Source: Microglena sp. YARC
Taxonomy: Eukaryota > Chlorophyta > Chlorophyceae > Chlamydomonadales > Chlamydomonadaceae
Length of the DNA: 64,000 bases
Direction of reading: 5' to 3'
Assembly: GCA_022414725.1 (NCBI GenBank)
Contig: CM039462.1
Span: forward strand, 72,315,671 to 72,379,670
This document shows positions 21,910 through 30,896 of the stretch, piece after piece (position 1 is the first letter of the stretch; each line of letters opens with the position of its first letter). The notes under the pieces were generated by a model. That model was not told where the DNA came from, made no database searches, and was given only the letters and a program-made list of their open reading frames with translations. The translations under genes were made by a program, and so were the position numbers.

Positions 21910-23993
21910 CTAGTTCTTGGACATGGCATACCCGTCAATCTGAGCCTGCAAGGAGGACATCTGCTTACGAGTCAGCGAACCTGGAAGGGCCAAGGCAATG
22001 GGCACGGGTACACTGCCCGGTGCACCAGCCTTGGTCTTTCGCAGGTGCGGATACTTCGTCCAGCAGCGTTCCTCCGAGTGGGTCGTTTTGGAAGGACAGG
22101 GGCCCCACGTGCAATCGGATGCCTGGGATCCGACTTGGGGAGCGACACATTCAAGAAATCTAACGACCTATATGCTGCAAGACAGGTCCAGTAATCAACA
22201 GGCAGGTTCTGATACAGCAACGTACCAAATTGGAGCCGCAGAGAGTCGAAGCGAGTGTGAGTGATACCCTGAACAATAGTGGTCATGGCATGACGCTGAG
22301 TCTGTGGATACCCAGCACTGCGGAGGTCAGTTCACAAACCGCGGATCTTGCGAAAGAAATCATCCACACGCTCAGACGGGTCCATGGACGCACGTTGAAG
22401 CTCGACGAGCATGAGAGGGACACGAGCGGCAAGGGCATCAGACTGCTGCCTCCGAATATGCAAAAAGATATCCCGAGGAGTGGCAAAGTCCTGATACACC
22501 TTGGCCATCGATTCCGTCATGTTCGCAAGCATCATGGTGAGACACATGAACTCCTGACGGTCCTGGGGCAGAGCACTAAAACCCAACAGTGCAGGATCTA
22601 CACCAGACCCACCATGAGAGGCCGAAGTTCCAGCAGCAGGAGCAGGGGCGAGAGCTGCCAAAGACCTTCGAACAGCCAGAAAATACTCAGCCGCAAGACC
22701 AGCGTCATACGCGCGCTGGTCATCTATGTTCCTAACCTCAGGCAGGGATCGCGCAAAACTCACTAACAGCTCGAAATCAGGCTCTACAGGACAGAAAGGA
22801 CGGGGAACCTTCAACCACTGGTAACCCTTCAGATCATTGTTCCTACGCCCCACACCACCAAACGTAACCCCATTAGCAGGCGGATATCTAATCCCCTCTG
22901 GAACAGGCCCTAGAAAGGACCGGCACTTGAGACCTAGCTCAGTGAATGCCATCACACGTCGAACACGACCCTTGAGATCAACATTGGCCTGAGTGGCATG
23001 ATAATCCAGCCTACCGTACAAGATGCCATCCAGAGATCCAAGCTCGGATTGAGCTCGGCGGACAAGACGGAAGTCCCGCAGCAGTAGCACAGGAGGAGGT
23101 CCACCAGAGAGCAGAAGCTCCCAAGAATCGCGAGACCGCGAAGTCAAGACTGGAGGGGGTGGGGGCCCTGGAGGGGGCAGATCCACAGGCGGGGGAGGAG
23201 GAGGCTCCATCGAGGTGCCAGCAGCGGATGTGCGGGAAGCCGTGGCAGCAGCTTCTCGAGCACGAGTGTTGTAGCCAGAAAGACCTCGCTCCAGAGGGTT
23301 GGTGGTGGTGAAGGACGCAGAGCGTTGCAGCAAAGACGGCTTGGCCACCTCCGGGTGGACCGGTGGAAGTGGCCCAAGCAGAGGTGCATGCAGAGGCGCT
23401 GGCGTAGGTGCAGGAGTAGGCAGAGGCGCCGACGGAATAGCAGGCTCATACACTGGCGAAACAGGAGAAGTCTCAAAGACTCGAGTAGCAGTAGTCGGAG
23501 TCTCTCCACCGAAGTCACCACTCCTAGCACTCTGCAAGTCCTCAGAGTCTGAACGGTTGGCATCACAGTAGTCCTTGAAGTCCTGCTCATCCTCAGTCAG
23601 GTGATCGTCAGTCTGGCAGCCACCCCATAACTGGGCATTCGGCGGCACAGGACCTGAAGAATACTTAATGATCTGTGTCTGGACACAGCAAAGATTCATT
23701 AGAACGTCCTCAACCTCAGCAGAGAGGCGTTGGAGAAAAGGAGAAGAAGTCGGAAAGATGGAGGTATGACTGGGGGGGGTGGCTTCCACGATGGCGGAAG
23801 GAGACTCCTCTCCGGCAGCAGAGGCCGCTGGCGCGCAATCATCAAGCCAATCAGTAGGTACCCTAAACTCCGGAGGAAGTATAAGGTCGCAGCCATTGCT
23901 AATAATGACGCTGCGCATGCCGCGCGACCAAGAAAGCCCATTGTGTTCATTGAGTTTCTCAAAGCCGGCAGCAGGCCCTCGCGGAAGTTGCAT
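21910..23993 (-). pseudogene. gag: Copia-1 gag with internal stop
   Basis: Starts at a true ATG (MQLPRGPAAGFEKLNEHNG). Open for 553 codons to a TGA at 22332-22334, where Copia-2 reads Cys (GLCADLR), then continues in the same frame (MTTIVQGITHTRFDSLRLQF..). A further frameshift near 22130 precedes the knuckle CTWGPCPSKTTHSEERC. It ends at an in-frame TAG (21910-21912), at the same place as in Copia-2. Pro-rich and acidic stretches occupy the first half; FATPRDIFLHIRRQQSDALA marks the capsid-like part. Confidence 0.85.
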
Positions 23994-24029
23994 TAAATAG
24001 CAGTGGTAGTAATGACAAACCCAGTAACC

Positions 24030-24369
24030 TATCAGCTATAAAGCACTCCGAAGAGTGGACAGATGTTGCAGCTGAACAGACGCGCCAATCTATACACGGA
24101 GACGAGAATAGCATTACAAGCACAGGAGACCCATAAAGGGGCACCAGTGGAGGAAGGAGCGGCAGCCTGTACCCTGATCAGGGTACAGGCTATACAGGTG
24201 ACACAGTCAAACAGGAAGCTGTCACTGAGTCAAGAAAGATGACACAGCCTACGGGGAGCTGTCACTACGGGAAGCTGGCACAGTACTGGGAGAACCGATA
24301 GTTCTAAGGAAATACAGAAGTAGTCACCAAGTCATAAAACGCGTGAGAGCACCGCAATTCATGCTGATA
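24030..24369 (-). repeat. Copia-1 5' LTR (340 bp)
   Basis: The upstream LTR on the minus strand. Carries the same 28-nt palindrome (24164-24191) as its partner. Followed by the GTCAC duplication at 24370-24374. Inner sequence 24000-24029 is the expected primer-binding region (aggttactgggtttg on the minus strand). Confidence 0.92.
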
Positions 24370-24374
24370 GTCAC

Positions 24375-25170
24375 TTTGCTCAATGTGCTCGTTGTCCCCA
24401 TCCCTACCACATGCAATTTCATCAGTGCTCGAGCAATCCTACCTGGACTATGATGATGACATACAAATCCATATTGACTGTCAACTTGCACAAATTGAGC
24501 TGCCATTCCAGCATGGAGATGGTCTGATTGGATACACCACTGGACTTGAATGTGCAGTCACGCCAAGTGGACTGTACACCACCAGCCTGTACCAACCTTC
24601 CCCCTCTGACCATCCGGACAGTTATACCCCTGGTGATCCATGGTACCTTCAGCCAGGAACAATGGTCCACCACCTGGGACAAGTGGGAAAGTAAGTCCAG
24701 ATGGAGACAACGTTTCTCCATGTCTCCATCTCCTTCCCCTCCTCCTCCCCCTTCTCCTCCTCCCCCTCCTCCACCTCCTCCTCCTTACCCTTCCACTCCT
24801 ACTTATACCCCACCTGCTTCCCCTTACCCCCATCATACACCAACTGTTCCACCCCCTCCCCCCCCTCTACCACCTGCCCCTCCTGCCCCTCCCCCTAATC
24901 TATCCTCCAAGGAGACCCATAAGGGACAGAGAACCCAGTCAGCTCATGACATGCTGGAACTGTGGTGGCTATGGTCACAGCTCTACACAGTGCTCTAGTC
25001 CTGACACTGACCTTGCACATAGACCTGCTCATCAACAACCACCATCCACAGACAACGCATCCACACTTGTAGGTTTTCTGGGCCAACTCCATGCCCAACC
25101 CATTGCAGCTAGGCCCACACACACCCACTTGCAACCACCTCCAGACTTCCCAGCAATCCCCTTAGACTGA
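24375..25170 (+). pseudogene. Element A polyprotein, middle part (Pro-rich linker and last knuckle)
   Basis: Continues the frame interrupted at 10675. 24383-24694 reads ..YLDYDDDIQIHIDCQLAQ..GYTTGLECAV..SLYQPSPSDHPD, matching element B at 47190-47440. Then come a poly-Pro stretch from (ctcctccc)n (24722-24900) and a CCHC knuckle CWNCGGYGHSSTQC. Frameshifts separate these pieces. The frame closes at LD-TGA near 25168, where element B has Trp (LDWPTVQDLPSTWAE), so this is a nonsense mutation. Confidence 0.6.
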
Positions 25171-26236
25171 CCTATAGTCCAAGATCTGCCATCCACATGG
25201 ACAGAATGCTGTATTGCAACTGGATTCACACCACCAACAGCACTACCATCCCTACCACCTGACACAATCAGATACACTAGATCAGCCACTAGGAAACGCA
25301 GTGCTAATGCAAAAACTTTTGCTGACCAGTTGACCAACATGCAAACAACTCTAGTTGATATGTACCAACGTGTCACTGTTGCCCTTCAAACCAATGTTGT
25401 CTTCCTAACCACACCCCCTGCTCCCTCCATCACACATCCTGCACCACCCAGGACAAACCTGTTCGAAAACCACACACCAGGCAGCATCAGACCTGTTGGT
25501 ATCACAGACTTCGTTCTCCCTACCCTCATCATCCCAATCCTCTGACTGCGAATCTGATGATGTCACAAACAACAGTGCAACATGCAGGGTCAGCTTCAAA
25601 AGCCTTGTAGGAACCCAGGAAGGCCACTATCCCCTAGGAGAACTCATGCACATCATGGAGCAAATCTGCCAACCATCAACCCTCCCTCCACAACTCCTCA
25701 TCAACATGTTCAGAGTACCTATGTACACCCTCATCACAACATTCTTTGACCAGTACACACATCTCAGGTCCCTCCCCAATGCCATCTGGTCCACATCAGA
25801 TATGCCCAGACACCCAGCCCATATCATCACACCACTTCATCTCCACACAAGCAGCCTAGCCACACTGGTGTACCAGTATGACACCTGCCCCCCACACATG
25901 AAAGATCAGCTCAAATGGACCATCTGTCTGCAAGCAGCCCTAGTTAGTGCATACTCCCTGCTGGCCACACACAGACAGCATGGCATTCTCCTGCACTCCC
26001 ACCAAATCAAAGTTGACAATAAACCCAGCCCATTCCTCATCTACATTGATGAGATCGTCCTCCCCTGGAACCACCAGGACTACTTCATACTCAACTCGTT
26101 CCCACCTGAGTTCCACCCTGACCCAACAACTGATCTGTGGGATGACTTCCACAAATGCATCACCAAGAGGCTCAAGAGAGATGGATTCTACCAAGTGCCC
26201 TACTCCCCAGAAATCCCTGCAGAAGACCCTGCCTAG
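25171..26236 (+). CDS. Element A conserved C-terminal domain, unknown function
   Basis: The open frame is 25496-26236 (246 aa), with related but frame-shifted coding upstream (VQDLPSTW.., RYTRSATRKRSANA..). Landmarks: SFKSLVGTQEG, LLINMFRVPMYTLI, SLPNAIWSTSDMPRHPAHI, KDQLKWTICLQAALVSAYS, PSPFLIYIDEIVLPWNHQDY, WDDFHKCITKRLKRDGFYQV. Element B encodes nearly the same protein. Over the 14 codons DQLKWTICLQAALV the copies differ at 8 bases, all synonymous, which indicates selection on the protein. I recognise no known domain. It might be a divergent capsid or an undescribed retroelement protein. Confidence 0.65.
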
Positions 26237-26767
26237 TGAAATTTGGATGCATCCCTGCTTCTCAAATTCCCCAGCCATCCTTCCAACACAAGGTTCTCTT
26301 TCATGATAATCTCTCATCATGGGGGGGACTCTCCTGACTTGTGCTCCTATCTTACTAAGCTGATTCACAGATACAGACAATTGATCCATATATCCCCTAA
26401 GCCAAGTTACGAGATCTTGCCGTCTGATTCATGGCAGCTACACAGCTGAAGTCCAGTCCTATTAGTTGACAAGGCCTCCTAGCTGCACCTTCCTGGCAGC
26501 TTCACAGCTGGAATCCAGTCTTATCTAGATAATAGATGATAGTTATATTGTACTGCTCTTGCCCTTTTCCTCTCCCTGAATGTACTTGCTCATGTCCCCA
26601 GAAGGCAAGTACCATTCCTTGATGAACACCTGCCAGCCAGACCTTATGCCATTGTGCTTCCAAATGCACCAGCTATTTCTTTTCACTCTAGCTTCCCTTT
26701 TCTTGTATACCTCCTAATTCCAGGAATTCTTCTGAATGAAGATCAGAATACCAGGAATTGGGGGGGA
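26237..26767 (+). other. Element A 3' untranslated region with polypurine tract
   Basis: Non-coding; contains 'cttcctggcagct.cacagctg' shared with element B (49280-49310). Ends in a strong polypurine tract, 'gaattgggggggatgttata', just before the LTR at 26768. Confidence 0.6.
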
Positions 26768-27002
26768 TGTTATAGATCGGTTCTCCCGGTCCAGCTAGAG
26801 TGTCCTAGTGCGCCAGGCTTCCCACCTGGTAGGTACCGCTGTAGTACCTCTTCCCGATAGGGCCGGCACCCAGCGGCGCCAGTACCCTAAGGTACTGCCG
26901 CCTCTCCTTTCTTATACCTGCCCTGTCGCCTGACATGGTATCACGCATATGTAAGCATACATTGCCCGCAGTCCATTCCCTGTTTCAGTGTAAGATATAA
27001 CA
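26768..27002 (+). repeat. Element A 3' LTR
   Basis: Begins TGTTATAGATCGG and ends TAACA, giving the inverted ends TGTTA..TAACA. Homologous starts occur at 9265 and 49559 and a more divergent one at 46204. The exact end is uncertain because element B diverges near the same point. 27003-27028 is host sequence ending in GTCAG. Confidence 0.6.
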
Positions 27003-27028
27003 CTCCGGAAAGCTACAGCTTCGGTCAG

Positions 27029-27390
27029 TGTAACAAACCGTATAGCTTCGCCCAGACGTTGCGAAGCATAACGTTGTTGAGATAACAGACTACGTAAGCT
27101 TCGCCCAGACGTTGCGAAGCATAACGTTATCTGACGACAGCCTGGAACCTTCGACTGTCGTATTCATCTGATGTGTTGCTGACAGTGTCGCAGACCAACT
27201 GTCGCGTTCCGTGTTCTGCAGCGTAAACCCTAGAACCCTAAGTTCTAGAACCTTCGTCGGCACTATAAATAGCGCCGCGCGCTGCGTCTGTCACAACAAT
27301 AATTATCCAAACAACAATCTTTCTTCGAGTCCAATGAATCGTCAGAGCTAAAGCGACCTACTGGTCAGTGCAAACCTTAGCACCGTTACA
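27029..27390 (+). repeat. Gypsy 5' LTR
   Basis: Contains two tandem hairpins of the form GCTTCGCccagacgttGCGAAGC (about 27046-27068 and 27099-27121). Primer-binding position begins at 27392 (tggtccctccc); the tRNA was not identified. Confidence 0.93.
27264..27271 (+). promoter_or_regulatory. TATA box of the Gypsy 5' LTR
   Basis: TATAAATA within 'cactataaatagcg', 120 bp before the LTR end; repeated in the 3' LTR at 33621-33628. A standard position for a U3 promoter; assignment is from motif only. Confidence 0.6.
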
Positions 27391-27497
27391 TTGGTCCCTC
27401 CCTCCCGTGACCGAATTGTGGACACGTGATATATTAGTCATTTCGAGCCTTGCCTTTAGTAAGTAGAAGTGTACTTACTGCTGACTTCTCTCTTTCT

Positions 27498-28076
27498 ATG
27501 AAACCGCCGAGTAGGCAGGAAGTCTATCGCTTAATAGGATTAGATTCTTCGGGCCACGGTCCACTGTGGTACGAAGTAAACGATAAGGCTTTCCTCATAC
27601 AGCAGTTTAAAAATTATCGCTGGCTGGAAGGCAACAGGCCGTTGAGTAACCCTATAGGCGGGCGAAGTGAGGCCGTTGCTGAGTTAAGAGCTCCGCGAAG
27701 AAAAACAGAGATAAATCGTGTAGAGGAACCGATCCGGTTTCTTCAGCGAATACGCGATGTCTATCAACCTTTTCGGGAAAGCGCTGTGATGGAAAAACCG
27801 CTAACTGGAGTAGCAGAAACGCCCATGCAAATGTGTGACAGTGCTATGAAAGCCGGGCCGCCGAAACGGGACCCGAATTTCAACGTGGAATTCCCTCCCT
27901 GGAAGGCTGTGAGTGATAGGGCGAAGCTCGACAAAGCCAAGCTCAAGGAGCAGGAGAAGCGGAGGAGGCAGAAGAAGCAGATGTTGAGGCGAAATCTTCA
28001 AATTAAACCTCGGACTGCTGGACAGCCTACGGTGAAAATCCTTCACGGGATTATTCTCACCGATGAGGAAGACTAG
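27498..28076 (+). CDS. Gypsy extra ORF upstream of gag, 192 aa
   Basis: Start taken at the first ATG of the open frame (MKPPSRQEVYRLIGLDSSG). The C-terminal third is strongly basic (DKAKLKEQEKRRRQKKQMLR), then ..ILTDEED and TAG. It lies between the 5' LTR and gag, in the same frame as gag but separated by stops between 28074 and 28220. I recognise no domain. It could be an accessory nucleic-acid-binding protein, or an N-terminal gag exon joined to the main gag by splicing, which would also supply the ATG that gag lacks. Confidence 0.6.
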   Translation: MKPPSRQEVYRLIGLDSSGHGPLWYEVNDKAFLIQQFKNYRWLEGNRPLSNPIGGRSEAVAELRAPRRKTEINRVEEPIRFLQRIRDVYQPFRESAVMEKPLTGVAETPMQMCDSAMKAGPPKRDPNFNVEFPPWKAVSDRAKLDKAKLKEQEKRRRQKKQMLRRNLQIKPRTAGQPTVKILHGIILTDEED

Positions 28077-28220
28077 GCTGAGAAAGGCGAGATGGCTATT
28101 ATAATGCGTTTCTTACATTCAGTGGTTGAGTAAATATGCAGGATGCTGGGTTTGTACTGATCGGTTAAATGAGAAAAAATCCGAAAAATCTTAGTATTCC
28201 TAACGAGGTTGCGAGTTTAG

Positions 28221-29164
28221 AGAAAACTGGAAGGGCAAAACAACCCGCCAGAGCTAGATGCAGCTCAACTTTTGAGTCGCAACTTAGAAGAATTGCAAAG
28301 TCAGTTTGCAAGTTTGCAAGCGCAACACTTGCAACTACTGCAAGTACTGCAATCGCAACCACAACAGCCACCGTTGTCGCCACCAAAGCCACAGTTGGGA
28401 TCCTTGAAACCCATCCGTCCCCCAACATTCAAAGGAGACGTAAGCCGAGGCAGCAGAATAGAAGATTGGCTGTATCAAGTAAACGCATATTTTGAACTAG
28501 TAAATGTCAGTGATGAGGCATGCAGAATTCAATTCGCTGCCTCACTGCTTGAAGAGCACGCGGCCAGGTGGTACCGGCTGCGAGTTCAAAGCGGGCCCCC
28601 ATTTAATAATTGGGCGGAATTTCAGCAGGCGTTATTCGATTTTTTCAGGCCCATTAACGCCGTTAAGAGGGCTCGTGACAAGCTGGCTGAACTTCAACAA
28701 ACCAATACGGTTCGTTTGTATGTTCAGAAGTTCATTGAACTGTGTTTAGAAATTCCAGACTTGAATGAGACAGAACGTCTAGATAGATTTGTTAGAGGAC
28801 TTCGTTCAGAAGTTAGGCGGGAAGTGGACTTACACGACCCCCAAAACTTCAATGAAGCTGCAAAAATAGCAGAAAGGTATGATAGCATTGTAAACCATAA
28901 GGTAAATTTTGGGAATAGGAAGCCATACAACCCCATGTATTTTCCTAAGAATGGTGGGCCTTCTAAACCTAGAAATGTACCCCAGCCCATGGAGATAGAT
29001 GTTATCAATACCCGCAGGAATGACCAACCGAGGAATCTTCCACCGAAGCGTTCACCGATTTGTTATTTATGCAAAAAAACTGGACATCTATTAGCAGATT
29101 GCCCAGAATGGATTAGTTTGAGAAAAGAGATGGGAAACGCCAAGCGTCCGACTACAAAGAATTA
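28221..29164 (+). CDS. gag: Gypsy gag with CCHC zinc knuckle
   Basis: Open from 28221 with no ATG before the capsid-coding part. Begins with a Leu/Gln-rich helical stretch ([20 protein letters not shown]), then a Ty3-type capsid: [65 protein letters not shown], and a knuckle [14 protein letters not shown]. Ends at TAG 29163-29165. The pol frame overlaps it by 48 nt (29117-29164) and contains the frameshift site. Likely expressed by splicing from ORF1, readthrough or a non-AUG start; undecided. Confidence 0.88.
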
Positions 29165-30688
29165 GGTGAGGATGATCACCAAATATCTCAGAGTAAATCA
29201 AGTAGTCGGACAAATGCTGAACGTGTGCCCTTAATAAATTCTTCTTCTCATATCTCTCCTTTTGAGTTGTTGATTTTGCAGGGTAAAATGATGGGAAAAC
29301 CTGCATCCATCCTCATTGATAGTGGGTCAGGAGGAAATATAGTTGGTAAGAAATTCCTATCAAATAAAGAAAATAAATTCCAACCTTCGGATTATGAAGT
29401 TATATATCCGAATGGAACAAAACAGGTCGTGGAAAATTTGCCCTGTCAAAAATTCAACATAGGAGAATATGAAGATAAATTAGATTTCTTTGTGGTAGAT
29501 CTTCAGTCCAAGAAGTTTGATATTATTCTAGGAAAACCGTGGTTGGTGAAATATAATCCTATGATCGACTGGGAAACTCACTGCATATCATTTATGCAAG
29601 GGGAAAAATACATCATTCTGAATCCAGAGTCAACGAGATCAATTGATCTCTGTACAGCTACCCAATTTAAGAGAGCTGTAAAAAAAGGACTTCCCCTCTT
29701 CATCGCGATCCCTTCGGAGAGTCGGGGTGTGGAAACAAAAAGTAAGTGTTATAAGGAGTGTGAAAAGGCCAATCACATCCCCAGCGCTGAACAGAAGTTA
29801 GGAAAGCCCTTGTGTAACGGAGATGGAGACTCCGATGGTGAGATCTATGAATACACCATGAATGTGTCTGATGATGGCGGTGGTCAATCTCGATCCACAT
29901 CAACGCCCATCGGAAAAGAGATAAAGAATGATCATTCAACGAGTCAAGACGGTTATGAAATAAAAAGCCGTGAGAATGGAAACTCAGCAGAGATACCCAA
30001 TGCTTCTATAAGAAACTTGGTAGCTGAGTATCACGATGTATTTCCCGAAGAGTTGTCCGCAGGTCTACCTCCAGAAAGATCTATTGATCATAAAATTGAG
30101 CTTATCCCAGGCTCTTCCCCCACGAACAGATCAATATTTAGACTCAGTCAGGATGAGTTACGTGAAGTTCGAGAACAATTGAAAGAGTTACTCGACAAAG
30201 GGTTCATCCAGCCTAGTGTATCACCTTATGGAGCACCGATTCTTTTTGTTAAAAAGAAAGATGGAACTCTAAGGATGTGCGTAGACTATCGAGCCCTAAA
30301 CTCGATAACAATTAAAAATTGTTACCCACTTCCTCGTATTGATGAGCTTGTGGATCGATTACATGGAGCAAAGGTGTTCTCCAAAATTGATCTAATATCA
30401 GGTTACCACCAGATCAGGATCAGTCCGGAGGATATACCCAAAACTGCATTTAAAACCAGATACGGACTGTATGAATTTAAAGTCTTACCTTTTGGCTTAT
30501 GCAATGCTCCAGCAACCTTCCAAAGACTCATGAATGATGTGTTTAGAAAGCACTTGGATGACTTCGTAATAGTCTACATAGATGATATTCTGATCTTCTC
30601 TAAGGATGAGGCTGAACACCTCGAGCACCTCGAAAAAGTGTTTGAGTTGTTAAGAGAAAGTAAAGTGTATGGAAAGCCTAGAAAATGT
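29117..30688 (+). CDS. pol: Gypsy pol, 5' part: protease and reverse transcriptase
   Basis: Expressed by the -1 shift at 29132. Protease active site IDSGSGGN (DSG at 29318-29326). [75 protein letters not shown] and YIDD at 30575-30586. The ORF is cut at 30689 by a SINE; the apparent tail to 30868 is SINE sequence. Up to there it has no stop codon and all catalytic residues. Confidence 0.93.
29132..29211 (+). promoter_or_regulatory. -1 programmed ribosomal frameshift signal, gag to pol
   Basis: The slippery heptamer G GGA AAC (29132-29138) is in the correct gag phase (codons ATG GGA AAC). After a 7-nt spacer, GTCCGACTAC (29146-29155) pairs perfectly with GTAGTCGGAC (29202-29211). The 46-nt loop can fold a small inner hairpin (GGTGA/TCACC). 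A -1 slip leads directly into the pol frame, which is closed 5' of 29117 and open after it. All three parts match the known retroviral -1 signal; function is inferred. Confidence 0.85.
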
Positions 30689-30896
30689 AGCCTCTTTAGC
30701 GATTACAATGGTCTAGTGGTAGACCAGATTGCTAAGGAACGAAGAGTCGGGGGTTCGACTCCCCCTTCGGTCGCTCTTGGGCGTTGCAGGTCGTCGTCAA
30801 CCGCGATGGTAGCTTATCCAGTTGAGGTAGAAGACCGCTCCCTACCCGCGTACGACGGGCTCCCTTAACACCACGCCCCACCAGGCGTTATCATTA
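30689..30896 (+). mobile_element. SINE copy 2, inserted in Gypsy RT
   Basis: Same family as 379-587: agcctcttt head, A box at 30709-30719, B box at 30752-30762, ggcgttatcattac tail. Perfect 12-bp target duplication cctagaaaatgt at 30677-30688 and 30897-30908. Removing 30689-30900 joins ..RK-C to EFATPSCTFLGHVISRDG, restoring Gypsy RT. Confidence 0.93.

Larger units (their letters stand above)
10676..24369 (-). mobile_element. Copia-1: Ty1/copia retrotransposon, minus strand, nested inside element A
   Basis: LTRs at 10676-11017 and 24030-24369 begin and end TATCAGC..GCTGATA and are flanked by the 5-bp duplication GTCAC (10671-10675 and 24370-24374). Rejoining element A across this insertion restores the reading seen in element B (..GLVVT / LL.VL.VP..). 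Without Copia-2 (13465-20345) the element is about 6.8 kb. Order on the minus strand: gag, protease, integrase, RT, RNase H. By eye the LTRs differ by a 2-bp indel and about two substitutions, so insertion is fairly recent. Confidence 0.93.

Noticed and set aside
24722..24900. Arg-rich minus-strand ORF opposite the Pro-rich stretch
   Set aside because: It is the complement of (ctcctcccc)n; the plus strand continues a recognisable protein.
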